64,000 nt of DNA, from positions 1-64,000 of the forward strand of contig CAJOLR010000001.1 of the NCBI GenBank assembly GCA_905235565.1, read 5' to 3'. The stretch is from an uncultured Bacteroidaceae bacterium. GTDB lineage: Bacteria; Bacteroidota; Bacteroidia; Bacteroidales; Bacteroidaceae. The notes below the pieces were generated by a model. It made no database searches, had not been told where the DNA came from, and saw only the letters and a list, made by a program, of their open reading frames with translations. The position numbers and the translations under genes were made by a program. Positions 8,866 through 17,829 of this stretch are shown here, piece by piece. Numbering within the stretch: position 1 is the stretch's first letter; each line of letters starts with the position of its first letter.

Positions 8866-9711
8866 ATGAAATACAAACTAATAGCATTACTACTGATGGC
8901 AGCAACAATCAATTCCTGTGGAACCGGTACTTCACAGAAAGCCAACGCACAATCGGCTGAGAATGAAACCAAAGTACTCATAAAGACTACGGCTGGCGAC
9001 ATAACGGTCAAACTGTACAACGAGACACCCCAGCATAGGGACAACTTCATAAAGCTGGTCCAGGAACACTTTTATGACAGCATACTGTTTCACAGGGTTA
9101 TCAGGGAGTTTATGATACAGGCCGGTGATCCGGAATCCAAGAACGCCGGAAAATACGAGATATTGGGTGCAGGCGGTCCCGGTTATGACCTTCCGGCAGA
9201 ATTCATATATCCTAAATATTTCCATAAGCGTGGTGCCCTGAGTGCAGCCAGACAGGCCGATCAGGTTAATCCTGAACGCCGTTCATCGGGCTCTCAGTTT
9301 TACATTGTTACCGGTAAGACATACAATAAGTATGATCTGCAGGACATGGAAAAACAGCTGAACGATCAGATGGCACAGGGTATATTTGACAGACTCTGCG
9401 GACAGAACAGGGATACCATTATGAAACTTCAGATGGCCAATGACCGTGATGGGCTGTTGAAACTGCAGGACGAACTGGTTGCCAAGATGCAGGAAAAGAT
9501 TAAGGAAGAGGGGCCGTTCAAGTTTACCAAGGAGCAGGTTGATGCATATACCACGACTGGCGGCACTCCTGGTTTGGACAACCAGTACACCGTATTCGGC
9601 GAGGTTATAGACGGAATGAAGGTTGTAGATAAGATAGAATATGCCGGTACAGATACCCATGACCGTCCACGCAAGGATATCAGAATTCTGACAATGGAAA
9701 TAATCAAATAA
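8866..9711 (+). CDS. Peptidylprolyl isomerase (cyclophilin type), probable lipoprotein
   Basis: Lipobox-like INSCGTG; FHRVIREFMIQAGDPESKNAG, SSGSQFYIVTGK, NQYTVFGEVIDGMKVVDKI. Confidence 0.9.
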   Translation: MKYKLIALLLMAATINSCGTGTSQKANAQSAENETKVLIKTTAGDITVKLYNETPQHRDNFIKLVQEHFYDSILFHRVIREFMIQAGDPESKNAGKYEILGAGGPGYDLPAEFIYPKYFHKRGALSAARQADQVNPERRSSGSQFYIVTGKTYNKYDLQDMEKQLNDQMAQGIFDRLCGQNRDTIMKLQMANDRDGLLKLQDELVAKMQEKIKEEGPFKFTKEQVDAYTTTGGTPGLDNQYTVFGEVIDGMKVVDKIEYAGTDTHDRPRKDIRILTMEIIK

Positions 9712-9721
9712 TAACTGACCT

Positions 9722-11122
9722 ATGAGAAAGAAAACTACATTGTTATTAGCTTTGATGCTGTTCATTCTTTCAGCATCAGCAAAAAAAGCACCCAAGTATG
9801 TCTTTTACTTTATCGGTGACGGTATGGGAACAAATCAGGTAATGGGTGTACAGAATTATCTTCAGGACATCGAAGGGCAATACGGCTTCAAGCCTTTGTG
9901 CTTTACCCAGTTTCCATACACCGGATTAGTAGTGACATATTCTGCCAACAGCGACGTAACCGACAGTTCTGCTGCCGGCACTGCCTTGGCCGGAGGAAAG
10001 AAAACCGACAACAACGTGCTCGGTGTACTCCCCGACAAGACGACAAGAGTGGAATCCATCGCTGAAATGGCACATAAAAAAGGAATACGGGTTGCAATAG
10101 GTACATCTGTCTGCATTGACCATGCCACCCCAGGTTGCTTCTATGGACACCGTCCGCACCGCAACCAGTATCACGAGATAGCCAGCCAACTGGGAGAATC
10201 CGGTTTTGAATTCTTTGGCGGAGCCGATTTCCACTCTCCGTATACAAGGAACAACAGTGATGAAGGCAATTATGTTCAGGCCGAAAAGGCCGGTTATACC
10301 ATAGTCCACGGATATGATGAGTACAAGCAGAAAGCCAAATCAACCGATAAAATCATACTTTTTGACAAGGAACCCAACAGTGATCACTATCTGTCATATG
10401 CTATAGACCACAAGGAAGATGACCTGAAACTCTCCGAGATAACCGAGGCAGCCATCGACTTTATGATGAAAGACCCCAAGAAGGGTTTCTTCATGATGAT
10501 GGAAGGCGGACGCATAGACCAGGCTTGCCACAATAACGATCCCGGTGCATACATTCAGGAGATGCTGGATTTTGACGAAGCCATAAAGGTTGCCTACAAC
10601 TTCTATCTCAAACATAAGAAAGAGACCCTGATAGTAATTACCGCCGATCATGAGACCGGCGGACTGGGGCTTACAGCAGGAGATTACAAGACCAACCTCA
10701 AGGTTCTTCAGCACCAGAAGATGAGTAAAGACGCTTTCAACGCCCATCTTGAGAAAATGGGACGTGAAATAGGTGATATCCTTACATGGGATGAAGTTCA
10801 GCAGGAACTCAAGGAGAACTTCGGTTTCTGGGAAACAGTCAAACTGACCGATAAGCAGACTGACCGACTCAGAAGCGTATATGTCGAGACCTTCGGTATG
10901 GGTCCTGGTGAACTCAAGGAGGGAGAATACTTCAAGGTAGACAACCTGACCAACGAAGCCGCACGCATTATGACAGAGTGCGCCCAGATCAGTTGGGCTG
11001 CAGGTTCTCATTCGGGCAGCTACGTTCCAGTGTTTGCCATAGGTGCCGGCGCAGAACTGTTCACCGGACAGATGGACAACACCGAAATTCCCATGAAGAT
11101 CAAGAAACTGGCCAAATACTGA
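9722..11122 (+). CDS. Alkaline phosphatase
   Basis: FIGDGMGTNQV, DVTDSSAAGTALAGGKKTDN active-site segment, VITADHETGGLGL, SHSGSYVPVFAIG. Confidence 0.92.
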   Translation: MRKKTTLLLALMLFILSASAKKAPKYVFYFIGDGMGTNQVMGVQNYLQDIEGQYGFKPLCFTQFPYTGLVVTYSANSDVTDSSAAGTALAGGKKTDNNVLGVLPDKTTRVESIAEMAHKKGIRVAIGTSVCIDHATPGCFYGHRPHRNQYHEIASQLGESGFEFFGGADFHSPYTRNNSDEGNYVQAEKAGYTIVHGYDEYKQKAKSTDKIILFDKEPNSDHYLSYAIDHKEDDLKLSEITEAAIDFMMKDPKKGFFMMMEGGRIDQACHNNDPGAYIQEMLDFDEAIKVAYNFYLKHKKETLIVITADHETGGLGLTAGDYKTNLKVLQHQKMSKDAFNAHLEKMGREIGDILTWDEVQQELKENFGFWETVKLTDKQTDRLRSVYVETFGMGPGELKEGEYFKVDNLTNEAARIMTECAQISWAAGSHSGSYVPVFAIGAGAELFTGQMDNTEIPMKIKKLAKY

Positions 11123-11123
11123 T

Positions 11124-11852
11124 TCATCTGAAATCAAGGTAAGGCAACAGTCTGTCAAGGTCCCGTTCAGTGAACTCCTCCATGAAGGATAGCTGGCCGG
11201 GACCTTGTATCTTACCCCGCTCGCGCCTGTACTCAACAATGGCTCTTGCCTGATAGAAATCAATGTAAGGATGTTTACGCAGTTCTGACAGCGTTGAATT
11301 GTTTACGCTAACCTTTCTCAACGGAACAGAGTCTGAAACCGTAAACCACTCCATGATGGAATCCGGCAATCCGCTTATATCTGTAATCTGGGATACACTT
11401 TCAAAACCTCCCAACTGCTCCCTGTAGCGGATGATACGTGAAGCATAATAGGGACCTATCCCTGGTAATGAAACCAGCAGGATACTGTCAGCCAGGTTTA
11501 TATCCAGTGGAGATGATGGTCTGACTTTTACCGGATAGCGCTCCGTCCGTTCACTGTCTTTTGCTACAGGCTTTTGCCTGACCGTATCCCTTTCTAAAGT
11601 ATTCTTTCTGTTCCTTTCATAACCGGACTTTGGACGGGAGTAATCCGTCCTTCGCCGGGAAACAGCGACAGTATCGGCCTTAGGCGTATCATACGTCACT
11701 GTCACCTGACTGACGGAATCTCTGTCATCAACGTACTCAGGTATAGTTATCTTTCGGGGCATTCGTATCAGATTTACGACAACAATCACAAAAAGCAGTA
11801 TCAATGCTACAATCTTGTCGTTCCTGCTGAAATAGAAATGGTCTTTAGACAT
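11124..11852 (-). CDS. ComEA-like helix-hairpin-helix protein with N-terminal TM
   Basis: DINLADSILLVSLPGIGPYYASRIIRYREQLGGF HhH motif, repeated HhH-like segments downstream. Confidence 0.82.
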   Translation of the reverse strand: MSKDHFYFSRNDKIVALILLFVIVVVNLIRMPRKITIPEYVDDRDSVSQVTVTYDTPKADTVAVSRRRTDYSRPKSGYERNRKNTLERDTVRQKPVAKDSERTERYPVKVRPSSPLDINLADSILLVSLPGIGPYYASRIIRYREQLGGFESVSQITDISGLPDSIMEWFTVSDSVPLRKVSVNNSTLSELRKHPYIDFYQARAIVEYRRERGKIQGPGQLSFMEEFTERDLDRLLPYLDFR

Positions 11853-11872
11853 AATGTTCTGGTATTATTGGT

Positions 11873-11880
11873 TATTTTTG
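11873..11880 (+). promoter_or_regulatory. -7 box TATTTTTG immediately upstream of VanZ-family gene
   Basis: TAnnTTTG ending 4 nt before the ATG at 11885. Confidence 0.45.
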
Positions 11881-11884
11881 CCAT

Positions 11885-12268
11885 ATGATTCAATTCATCA
11901 GAAAATACCCGCTGTCCTTACTGGTTATAGCAGCCATCCTGTTCCTGTCTCTGGCAAATCCTCCCAAGACAAAACTGGACGACATAAGCAATATAGACAA
12001 ACTAGCCCATGTATGTATGTATTGCGGGCTGGAACTGATGGTTTGGTTTGAGTATCTGCATCATCATTCCACTCTCTTCTGGTTCAAGATCATTCTGCTG
12101 GGTATACTGTTCCCGATAGTGCTGGGAGGACTGATGGAAATAGCCCAGATGGAACTTACTCAGGGAAGGAGCGGCGAGTGGGCCGACTTCATTGCCGATA
12201 CCATAGGCGTGGTCATCGGAGTTGCAATCGGATACCTGGCATTGCGGAGATTGATCCGTAACAGATAA
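11885..12268 (+). CDS. VanZ family membrane protein
   Basis: DKLAHVCMYCGLELM...GLMEIAQMEL..GRSGEWADFIADTIGVVIG motif. Confidence 0.82.
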   Translation: MIQFIRKYPLSLLVIAAILFLSLANPPKTKLDDISNIDKLAHVCMYCGLELMVWFEYLHHHSTLFWFKIILLGILFPIVLGGLMEIAQMELTQGRSGEWADFIADTIGVVIGVAIGYLALRRLIRNR

Positions 12269-12271
12269 ATC

Positions 12272-12745
12272 CTACTTCCAGGTCTTATAGGGATTTGCAG
12301 CCAGATACGCGTTATAATAACGATGGTCACCTGTCACTTCTTTGCCGATGAAATCGGGCTTTATGAATGCTTCGGACTCAGAACTCAACTCTACCTCTGC
12401 CATGACCAGGCCCTCGTTGTCTCCATGGAATTCATCTATCTCAAACACATGGGGACCGCTGTGGACCAGATAACGGCGCTTCTCTATAGAACCGCACTGA
12501 TGAAGTTCGAACAACTCCCTTGCATCATCAACAGGTATTACATGATTCCATTCATAACGACTCATTCCCTTACTGTCCGATGGACCCTTAATGGTAAGGA
12601 TAGCTTCCTTGTCAGTGATGCGAACTCTTACGGAACGACCGTTCTCATGGGCAATATAACCCTGCTGAATGTCATAATAGCTGAAAGCCTGTGTCCGGTA
12701 CGATGTTCCCTTGACAAGAAACTTGCGTTCAATTTCAATGGACAT
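12272..12745 (-). CDS. CYTH domain protein (triphosphate tunnel metalloenzyme)
   Basis: N-term MSIEIERKFLVKG (ExExK) plus VRVRITDKEAILTIKG. Confidence 0.9.
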   Translation of the reverse strand: MSIEIERKFLVKGTSYRTQAFSYYDIQQGYIAHENGRSVRVRITDKEAILTIKGPSDSKGMSRYEWNHVIPVDDARELFELHQCGSIEKRRYLVHSGPHVFEIDEFHGDNEGLVMAEVELSSESEAFIKPDFIGKEVTGDHRYYNAYLAANPYKTWK

Positions 12746-12769
12746 AGTATTAGTTTGTTTTGTTTATGG

Positions 12770-13891
12770 TTATTGTTGATTCTGGGATTCGGCAAAAGAC
12801 ATGAGGTATGATTTGATGAAACCGTCAATATGACCGTCCATGACTCCATTTACATCAGATGTCTGATATCCGGTGCGATGGTCCTTGACACGTCTGTCAT
12901 CAAACACGTATGAGCGTATCTGAGAGCCCCATTCTATCTTTTTCTTGCCTGCTTCTATCTTTTCCTGCTCTGCCATGCGATGCTGCAGTTCCTTGTCGTA
13001 CAAAATTGAACGAAGGTGCTGCAGGGCTCGTTCCTTGTTCTTGGGCTGGTCGCGGGTCTCAGTATTCTCAATGAGAATCTCCTCCTCGACACCTGTATAC
13101 GGATCCTTGAACTGATATCTCAGGCGCACTCCTGATTCAACCTTGTTTACGTTCTGACCGCCGGCGCCTCCACTGCGGAACGTGTCCCAACTCATAAGCG
13201 CCGGATTGATGTCAACCTCTATGGAGTCATCTATAAGAGGAGTGACGAAAACGCTGGCAAATGATGTCATACGCTTGCCTTGGGCATTATAGGGTGATAC
13301 CCTGACCAGACGGTGAACTCCGTTCTCTCCCTTAAGGTAACCATAGGCAAACGGTCCCTCTATCTCAAGGGTAACCTGCTTTATGCCTGCCTCGTCGCCT
13401 TCCTGGAGGTTAGCCACCGTAACCTTGTATTTGTTGTCCTCGCCCCAGCGCATATACATACGCATAAGCATCTGGGCCCAGTCCTGACTCTCTGTTCCAC
13501 CTGCTCCGGAATTGATCTTAAGCACACAGTCCATCTCATCAGCCTCTTCGCGGAGCATGTTCTTCAACTCAAGGGATTCAACCGCATCAATGGCTTTGGC
13601 GTAATTGTCATCAACCTCCTGCTCAGTCACCAGTTCCTCCTTGTAGAAATCCATCGCCAGTTGCAACTCATCGGCCAATGCCTTGACCTGCTTGTAACCA
13701 TCTATCCAACTCTGCAGATCCTTGACTTTTTTCATCTGCACCTCTGCCTTCCTGGGGTCATCCCAGAAACCGGGAGCCTGAGTGCGCAACTGCTCCTCCT
13801 CAACCTGGATAAGTTTGGAATCTATGTTAAGATAGCGTTTCAGGGCTTCGGTGCGGTCAAGCACATCTTTGAGTTGTTCAGCTGTAATCAT
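12770..13891 (-). CDS. prfB: Peptide chain release factor 2
   Basis: INSGAGGTESQDWAQMLMRMY, SGGAGGQNVNKVESGVRL (GGQ), IEWGSQIRSYVFDDRRVKDHRT. Confidence 0.95.
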   Translation of the reverse strand: MITAEQLKDVLDRTEALKRYLNIDSKLIQVEEEQLRTQAPGFWDDPRKAEVQMKKVKDLQSWIDGYKQVKALADELQLAMDFYKEELVTEQEVDDNYAKAIDAVESLELKNMLREEADEMDCVLKINSGAGGTESQDWAQMLMRMYMRWGEDNKYKVTVANLQEGDEAGIKQVTLEIEGPFAYGYLKGENGVHRLVRVSPYNAQGKRMTSFASVFVTPLIDDSIEVDINPALMSWDTFRSGGAGGQNVNKVESGVRLRYQFKDPYTGVEEEILIENTETRDQPKNKERALQHLRSILYDKELQHRMAEQEKIEAGKKKIEWGSQIRSYVFDDRRVKDHRTGYQTSDVNGVMDGHIDGFIKSYLMSFAESQNQQ

Positions 13892-13910
13892 ACTGATTGG
13901 TTTTGGACTG

Positions 13911-13918
13911 CAAAATTA
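13911..13918 (-). promoter_or_regulatory. -7 box TAATTTTG upstream of prfB
   Basis: TAnnTTTG on minus strand, about 20 nt before start. Confidence 0.45.
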
Positions 13919-13937
13919 GTTAAAAAATCCGATACCG

Positions 13938-15134
13938 TCAACGGCGTAGCCAATCCGAAGGATTGAGACGGGTACTTTCCTTATGTAACTGAAAATGAAG
14001 TACAGGTGTGCCGTCCTCGGAAGTCTGTATATTGCCTACTATATCCGAAGTCTTTACCTTGTCACCCTTCTTGAGCCGGGTCTCGCTCAAGTTACAGTAG
14101 ACCGATATATATGATCCGTGACGGATAAGGACTCCTATCTGTCCCTTACCTTGCTGGAAGATTGACGATACGGTTCCGTCAAATACGGCCCGGGCCTGAG
14201 AATTCTCCTGTCCCTGGATGTCAATACCAAGATTATTCTGCTTGACATCCTTCATGCCTGCCACGTTCTGTACGCCATACTCTCCGACCACGAGATAAGC
14301 GCCTGTAATAGGCATGGGCAGCTTGCCCTTATTGCTCTCGAAACTGCCGGAAAGCTTGATATCCTCCTGGGGCTGTTCCGGCTGACGGTTTTTATCCGTT
14401 TCCTCCTTTAAGGCAAGCTGAATCTGGCGGTCTATCTCTTTTGAAAGGTCATTCATCTTTTTTTGCTGTGCAGCTATTTCTTTCTTTAGATTGGAACGTT
14501 TGTTCTTTAGCTGGTCAACCAGACTCTTCTGCTGTTTCTCCTCCTTGCGTGCAACCTCTTCATTCTCTTGCTGTACTTTCTGTAACTCAACTTTCTCCTG
14601 TTTCAGGAGTTCAATCTGTACCCGTCTGTCTTCAAGAGTGTCTTTCTTTTGTATGATTTCATCGGCCATTTCACGCAATGAACTGGAGTACTCGCTTACA
14701 TAGCGGGCCCTTCGGCTCATCTCACGGAAAGATTCAGTCGCGAGAATAAAGGTAAGAGGATTGAAACTGGAGTTCTGCCGCTGATAGAAATGACAGGCAT
14801 CCGCATAACGTTCCTTACACTGCTCATGATCTTTCTCCAACTGTATAATCTCCTTCTCGATACGGCTTGACTCCCTGTCAAGTGAGCGTATCTCACTGCG
14901 TGTCTTGTCAAGCACCTTGGTACGTTCCTTGAGTTTAGCCGAAATGATATTGAGATTCTTTATCTGGCTTGTTATATCTGTTTCCGTGCTGGTCAGTATC
15001 TTTTCCTGACGGGCTATCTGCTCCTCCATCTCCGCCCGCTCCCTGCGCATCTTTTCTATCAGGGAGTTGTTCTGTCCCCATATCAGCACAGGTACAGACA
15101 TAAGGAACATAGTAAACAGATATTTTCTAATCAT
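13938..15134 (-). CDS. EnvC-like murein hydrolase activator (coiled coil + degenerate M23/LytM domain)
   Basis: Signal peptide, long coiled coil, C-term LGIDIQGQENSQARAVFDGTVSSIFQQGKGQIGVLIRHGSYISVYCNL. Confidence 0.85.
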   Translation of the reverse strand: MIRKYLFTMFLMSVPVLIWGQNNSLIEKMRRERAEMEEQIARQEKILTSTETDITSQIKNLNIISAKLKERTKVLDKTRSEIRSLDRESSRIEKEIIQLEKDHEQCKERYADACHFYQRQNSSFNPLTFILATESFREMSRRARYVSEYSSSLREMADEIIQKKDTLEDRRVQIELLKQEKVELQKVQQENEEVARKEEKQQKSLVDQLKNKRSNLKKEIAAQQKKMNDLSKEIDRQIQLALKEETDKNRQPEQPQEDIKLSGSFESNKGKLPMPITGAYLVVGEYGVQNVAGMKDVKQNNLGIDIQGQENSQARAVFDGTVSSIFQQGKGQIGVLIRHGSYISVYCNLSETRLKKGDKVKTSDIVGNIQTSEDGTPVLHFQLHKESTRLNPSDWLRR

Positions 15135-15934
15135 ATGTCAAGATTATTGAGAAGTTCATCAAGTGACACCTGCCTTAGCCTACGCGATACCGCCGTCCTG
15201 TCTGCCCAGTTCTTGTTCTCCACAGATACAGAGGACAATCTGGCCGAGACCTTATACGCAGAACCGGAGATATTTATCTCGGCACCTATCCCAGAAGGAA
15301 AATTCCATGATCCGGAAACATCAGTGAAATCGGAATAATCAATGCGGAAACCGTATCCGCTTCCTGATTTTGACACCGATTTAAGATGCTTCTTTCCGTC
15401 AGTCTGGAACTTGTATCCATATTCGATATCCTTTAAGGAAACATAGCCGTCTTCATCGGGGCTTCCCATTATAAGACGCGTGGATGCATCGGCGATATCT
15501 GCACTCTCCGGTACAAACACCCTGTTCCAAAGCATAGCCTGCACCACATCAAAACTAAGTCCAAGCTCATTGCGGTAGGGTATCTCGGCATAATGACAAA
15601 CCGAGTAGACATTGTGTATCCTGTCAGTTACCACAACCATTTCTGGCAGGAACTCTATGCGTGCCACCTCAACCAGCCCCAACATACTGGCGCTGATATG
15701 GATACTGCGGTCACGGCGCATCCTGAGCTGTCCGTTAACCCTGTTGCCGCTTACGTTAATTGAAACCGCGGCTGTCAACTCCTGTACAGGAGGAGGCTCC
15801 AAAAGGGAACGTACCAGCATCACGTTCTCCTGCTCCTCCTTGTCTTTCTGTTTACGCAGGGAAGATGTTGAACGGCAGCCGCCCAACAGTAAGGCAGCCA
15901 GGACAACCGGCAATATGTTCCTCAAGAATCTCAT
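15131..15934 (-). CDS. DUF4292-like lipoprotein
   Basis: Lipobox LLGGCRS; 4-bp overlaps with both neighbours; size and position typical. Confidence 0.7.
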   Translation of the reverse strand: MRFLRNILPVVLAALLLGGCRSTSSLRKQKDKEEQENVMLVRSLLEPPPVQELTAAVSINVSGNRVNGQLRMRRDRSIHISASMLGLVEVARIEFLPEMVVVTDRIHNVYSVCHYAEIPYRNELGLSFDVVQAMLWNRVFVPESADIADASTRLIMGSPDEDGYVSLKDIEYGYKFQTDGKKHLKSVSKSGSGYGFRIDYSDFTDVSGSWNFPSGIGAEINISGSAYKVSARLSSVSVENKNWADRTAVSRRLRQVSLDELLNNLDI

Positions 15935-17274
15935 TCTATGTATTTCTGCTCACGGATCTTACGGTCCAATGTGGGCGATGCACCGTTAAACTGGACTGCC
16001 TTATGCCAGTTCTCTATGGCTTTCTCCTTTTCCCCGCACATAAAAAGGACATCCCCGTAATGCTCGTAGATTTCCGGATTGTCGGCATCCAGATATCGCA
16101 ACGCCTTTTCCATATATCCAAGTGCCTCCCTGTACCTCTTCATCTTAAAAAGTATCCAAGCGTAAGTATCCAGATAGGTGGAATACAGCGGCTCGGACTC
16201 AAGAGTCCTGGAGCTCATCCTAAGCGCTCTTTCCAGTTCCCGGCCCTCAACTGAGAGATAATAGGCATAATTGTTCAATACATTGATGTTATCCGGATCA
16301 TACATCAGGGTAGTATCATAATCGGCATACATCCTCTCAGTATCCCCAATAGTATGGTAGAAATCTCCCCTCATATTATAAATCGAGGCTCTATCGGCGT
16401 CAGTCCGGACGGAACGCAGTCCTAATCCAAGCATTTCGATTGCCTTGTCGTTGTCGCCCATCCAGAAATAAGCCAAAGACTTCTGGGTATACGGAGCAAG
16501 CAGATGCGGCTCATGTCTGGAAACCACATCACAGAAATTCATGGTAATATCCAGAAGAGAACGGCAACGCGCCTTGTCAATTTGAGTCTCGGCTTTTTCA
16601 ATTATGTCCTTTGTGGTATTCATCAGGAGTTCAATCACCTCAGCAGGATCATCAGACTCATAATAAGCGGAGTCCAGTTCACCCATCTGAAGATAACAGA
16701 CAAACCTCTGAAGCTTAAGCTCATCGGCAACATCCTCCAGCGTACCATAACGCTTCAGCACATGCAGTTCTTTCTCATAGTCACCCGTTTCGTCATACAG
16801 ACTAGCCAGCGTAATCAGCACATCCGTACGTCCCGGAAAACGCCTGACAATCTCTTCGTACTGATCTATAGCATCCTGATGCCTGTTCTGGCGCAAATAG
16901 CCCAATGCCAGCAGACGACGATACCAGTAATTGTCCGGTTCCAGCCGTACGGCCCTCAACAGAAGGTTTCTGGCAACATCGCTATATTTTTCGACCAGAG
17001 CCCGGTCATTGAGAGACATATAGTATTGAGCCAGATTATAGCATGTGGCAGCCGATGCCGTATCGTAATCCAGACTGCGCGACATAAGGTCCATGGCCGC
17101 ATCATAATTACCGTCATTATACTGCTTTACCCCTTCATTGAAAAAATGGTCACGTGCATAACCGTCCAGTTCAGCCTGACCCAGAGGTTCAGAAGATGCA
17201 CGACGGACAGTGCCGCATGAAACCGATACGACCAGCAACGCTATCAGGAAAGCTATGGCAATGACTCTTTTCAT
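15931..17274 (-). CDS. Tetratricopeptide repeat lipoprotein
   Basis: Lipobox VSVSCGT; repeated TPR-like motifs (YDPDNINVLNNYAYYLS, DNPEIYEHYGDVLFMCGEKEKAIENWHKA). Confidence 0.85.
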   Translation of the reverse strand: MKRVIAIAFLIALLVVSVSCGTVRRASSEPLGQAELDGYARDHFFNEGVKQYNDGNYDAAMDLMSRSLDYDTASAATCYNLAQYYMSLNDRALVEKYSDVARNLLLRAVRLEPDNYWYRRLLALGYLRQNRHQDAIDQYEEIVRRFPGRTDVLITLASLYDETGDYEKELHVLKRYGTLEDVADELKLQRFVCYLQMGELDSAYYESDDPAEVIELLMNTTKDIIEKAETQIDKARCRSLLDITMNFCDVVSRHEPHLLAPYTQKSLAYFWMGDNDKAIEMLGLGLRSVRTDADRASIYNMRGDFYHTIGDTERMYADYDTTLMYDPDNINVLNNYAYYLSVEGRELERALRMSSRTLESEPLYSTYLDTYAWILFKMKRYREALGYMEKALRYLDADNPEIYEHYGDVLFMCGEKEKAIENWHKAVQFNGASPTLDRKIREQKYIE

Positions 17275-17291
17275 CGGCTTAGGAAATTCTT

Positions 17292-17723
17292 TTATACTCC
17301 ACTGTGTCCAAATCCGCCAGCTCCACGTTCCGTCTCATCAAGCACTTCAACCAGATCCCACTGTGCCTGCTCATGACGGGCTATAACCATCTGAGCGATG
17401 CGCTCACCGTCATTGACAGTAAAATCCTCCTGAGACAGGTTGATGAGTATGACGCCTATCTCGCCGCGATAATCGGCATCAATGGTACCTGGAGTGTTTA
17501 ATACGGTAATTCCCTTCTTGATGGCCAGACCGCTACGAGGACGCACCTGAGCCTCAAACCCTACGGGAAGGGATATGAACAGACCGGTAGGGATAAGACG
17601 GCGTTCCATGGGTTTCATAACAACTGGCTCATCCAGGTTAGCTCTCAGATCCACCCCTGCCGACTGTGCAGTGGCATATTCAGGAAGCTGATGATGGGAA
17701 CGGTTTATGATTTTTACCTTCAT
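17292..17723 (-). CDS. dut: dUTP diphosphatase
   Basis: [48 protein letters not shown] motifs; start set to MKVKII (17723) rather than the longer track ORF. Confidence 0.94.
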   Translation of the reverse strand: MKVKIINRSHHQLPEYATAQSAGVDLRANLDEPVVMKPMERRLIPTGLFISLPVGFEAQVRPRSGLAIKKGITVLNTPGTIDADYRGEIGVILINLSQEDFTVNDGERIAQMVIARHEQAQWDLVEVLDETERGAGGFGHSGV

Positions 17724-17802
17724 GCTGAAAAAGGTTTTGGTTTTACACAGCGAAAATAACAAATATACCGCCAACTAATTCAGAAATCATCTGAAAAACC
17801 AT

Positions 17803-17810
17803 TAATTTTG
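17803..17810 (+). promoter_or_regulatory. -7 box TAATTTTG upstream of dgt
   Basis: TAnnTTTG, 19 nt before ATG. Confidence 0.45.
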
Positions 17811-17829
17811 AAACAAAAGAAACTAACAG

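Noticed and set aside
9283-9795. 170-aa minus-strand ORF
   Set aside because: Antisense to cyclophilin and start of alkaline phosphatase; shadow ORF.
10394-11263. 289-aa minus-strand ORF
   Set aside because: Antisense to the alkaline phosphatase gene, which has clear catalytic motifs; antisense product has no recognisable family.
12323-12811. 162-aa plus-strand ORF
   Set aside because: Antisense to CYTH gene and prfB 3' end; shadow ORF.
13313-13966. 217-aa plus-strand ORF
   Set aside because: Antisense to prfB; shadow ORF.
16504-17220. 238-aa plus-strand ORF
   Set aside because: Antisense to the TPR lipoprotein; no domain and no operon context.
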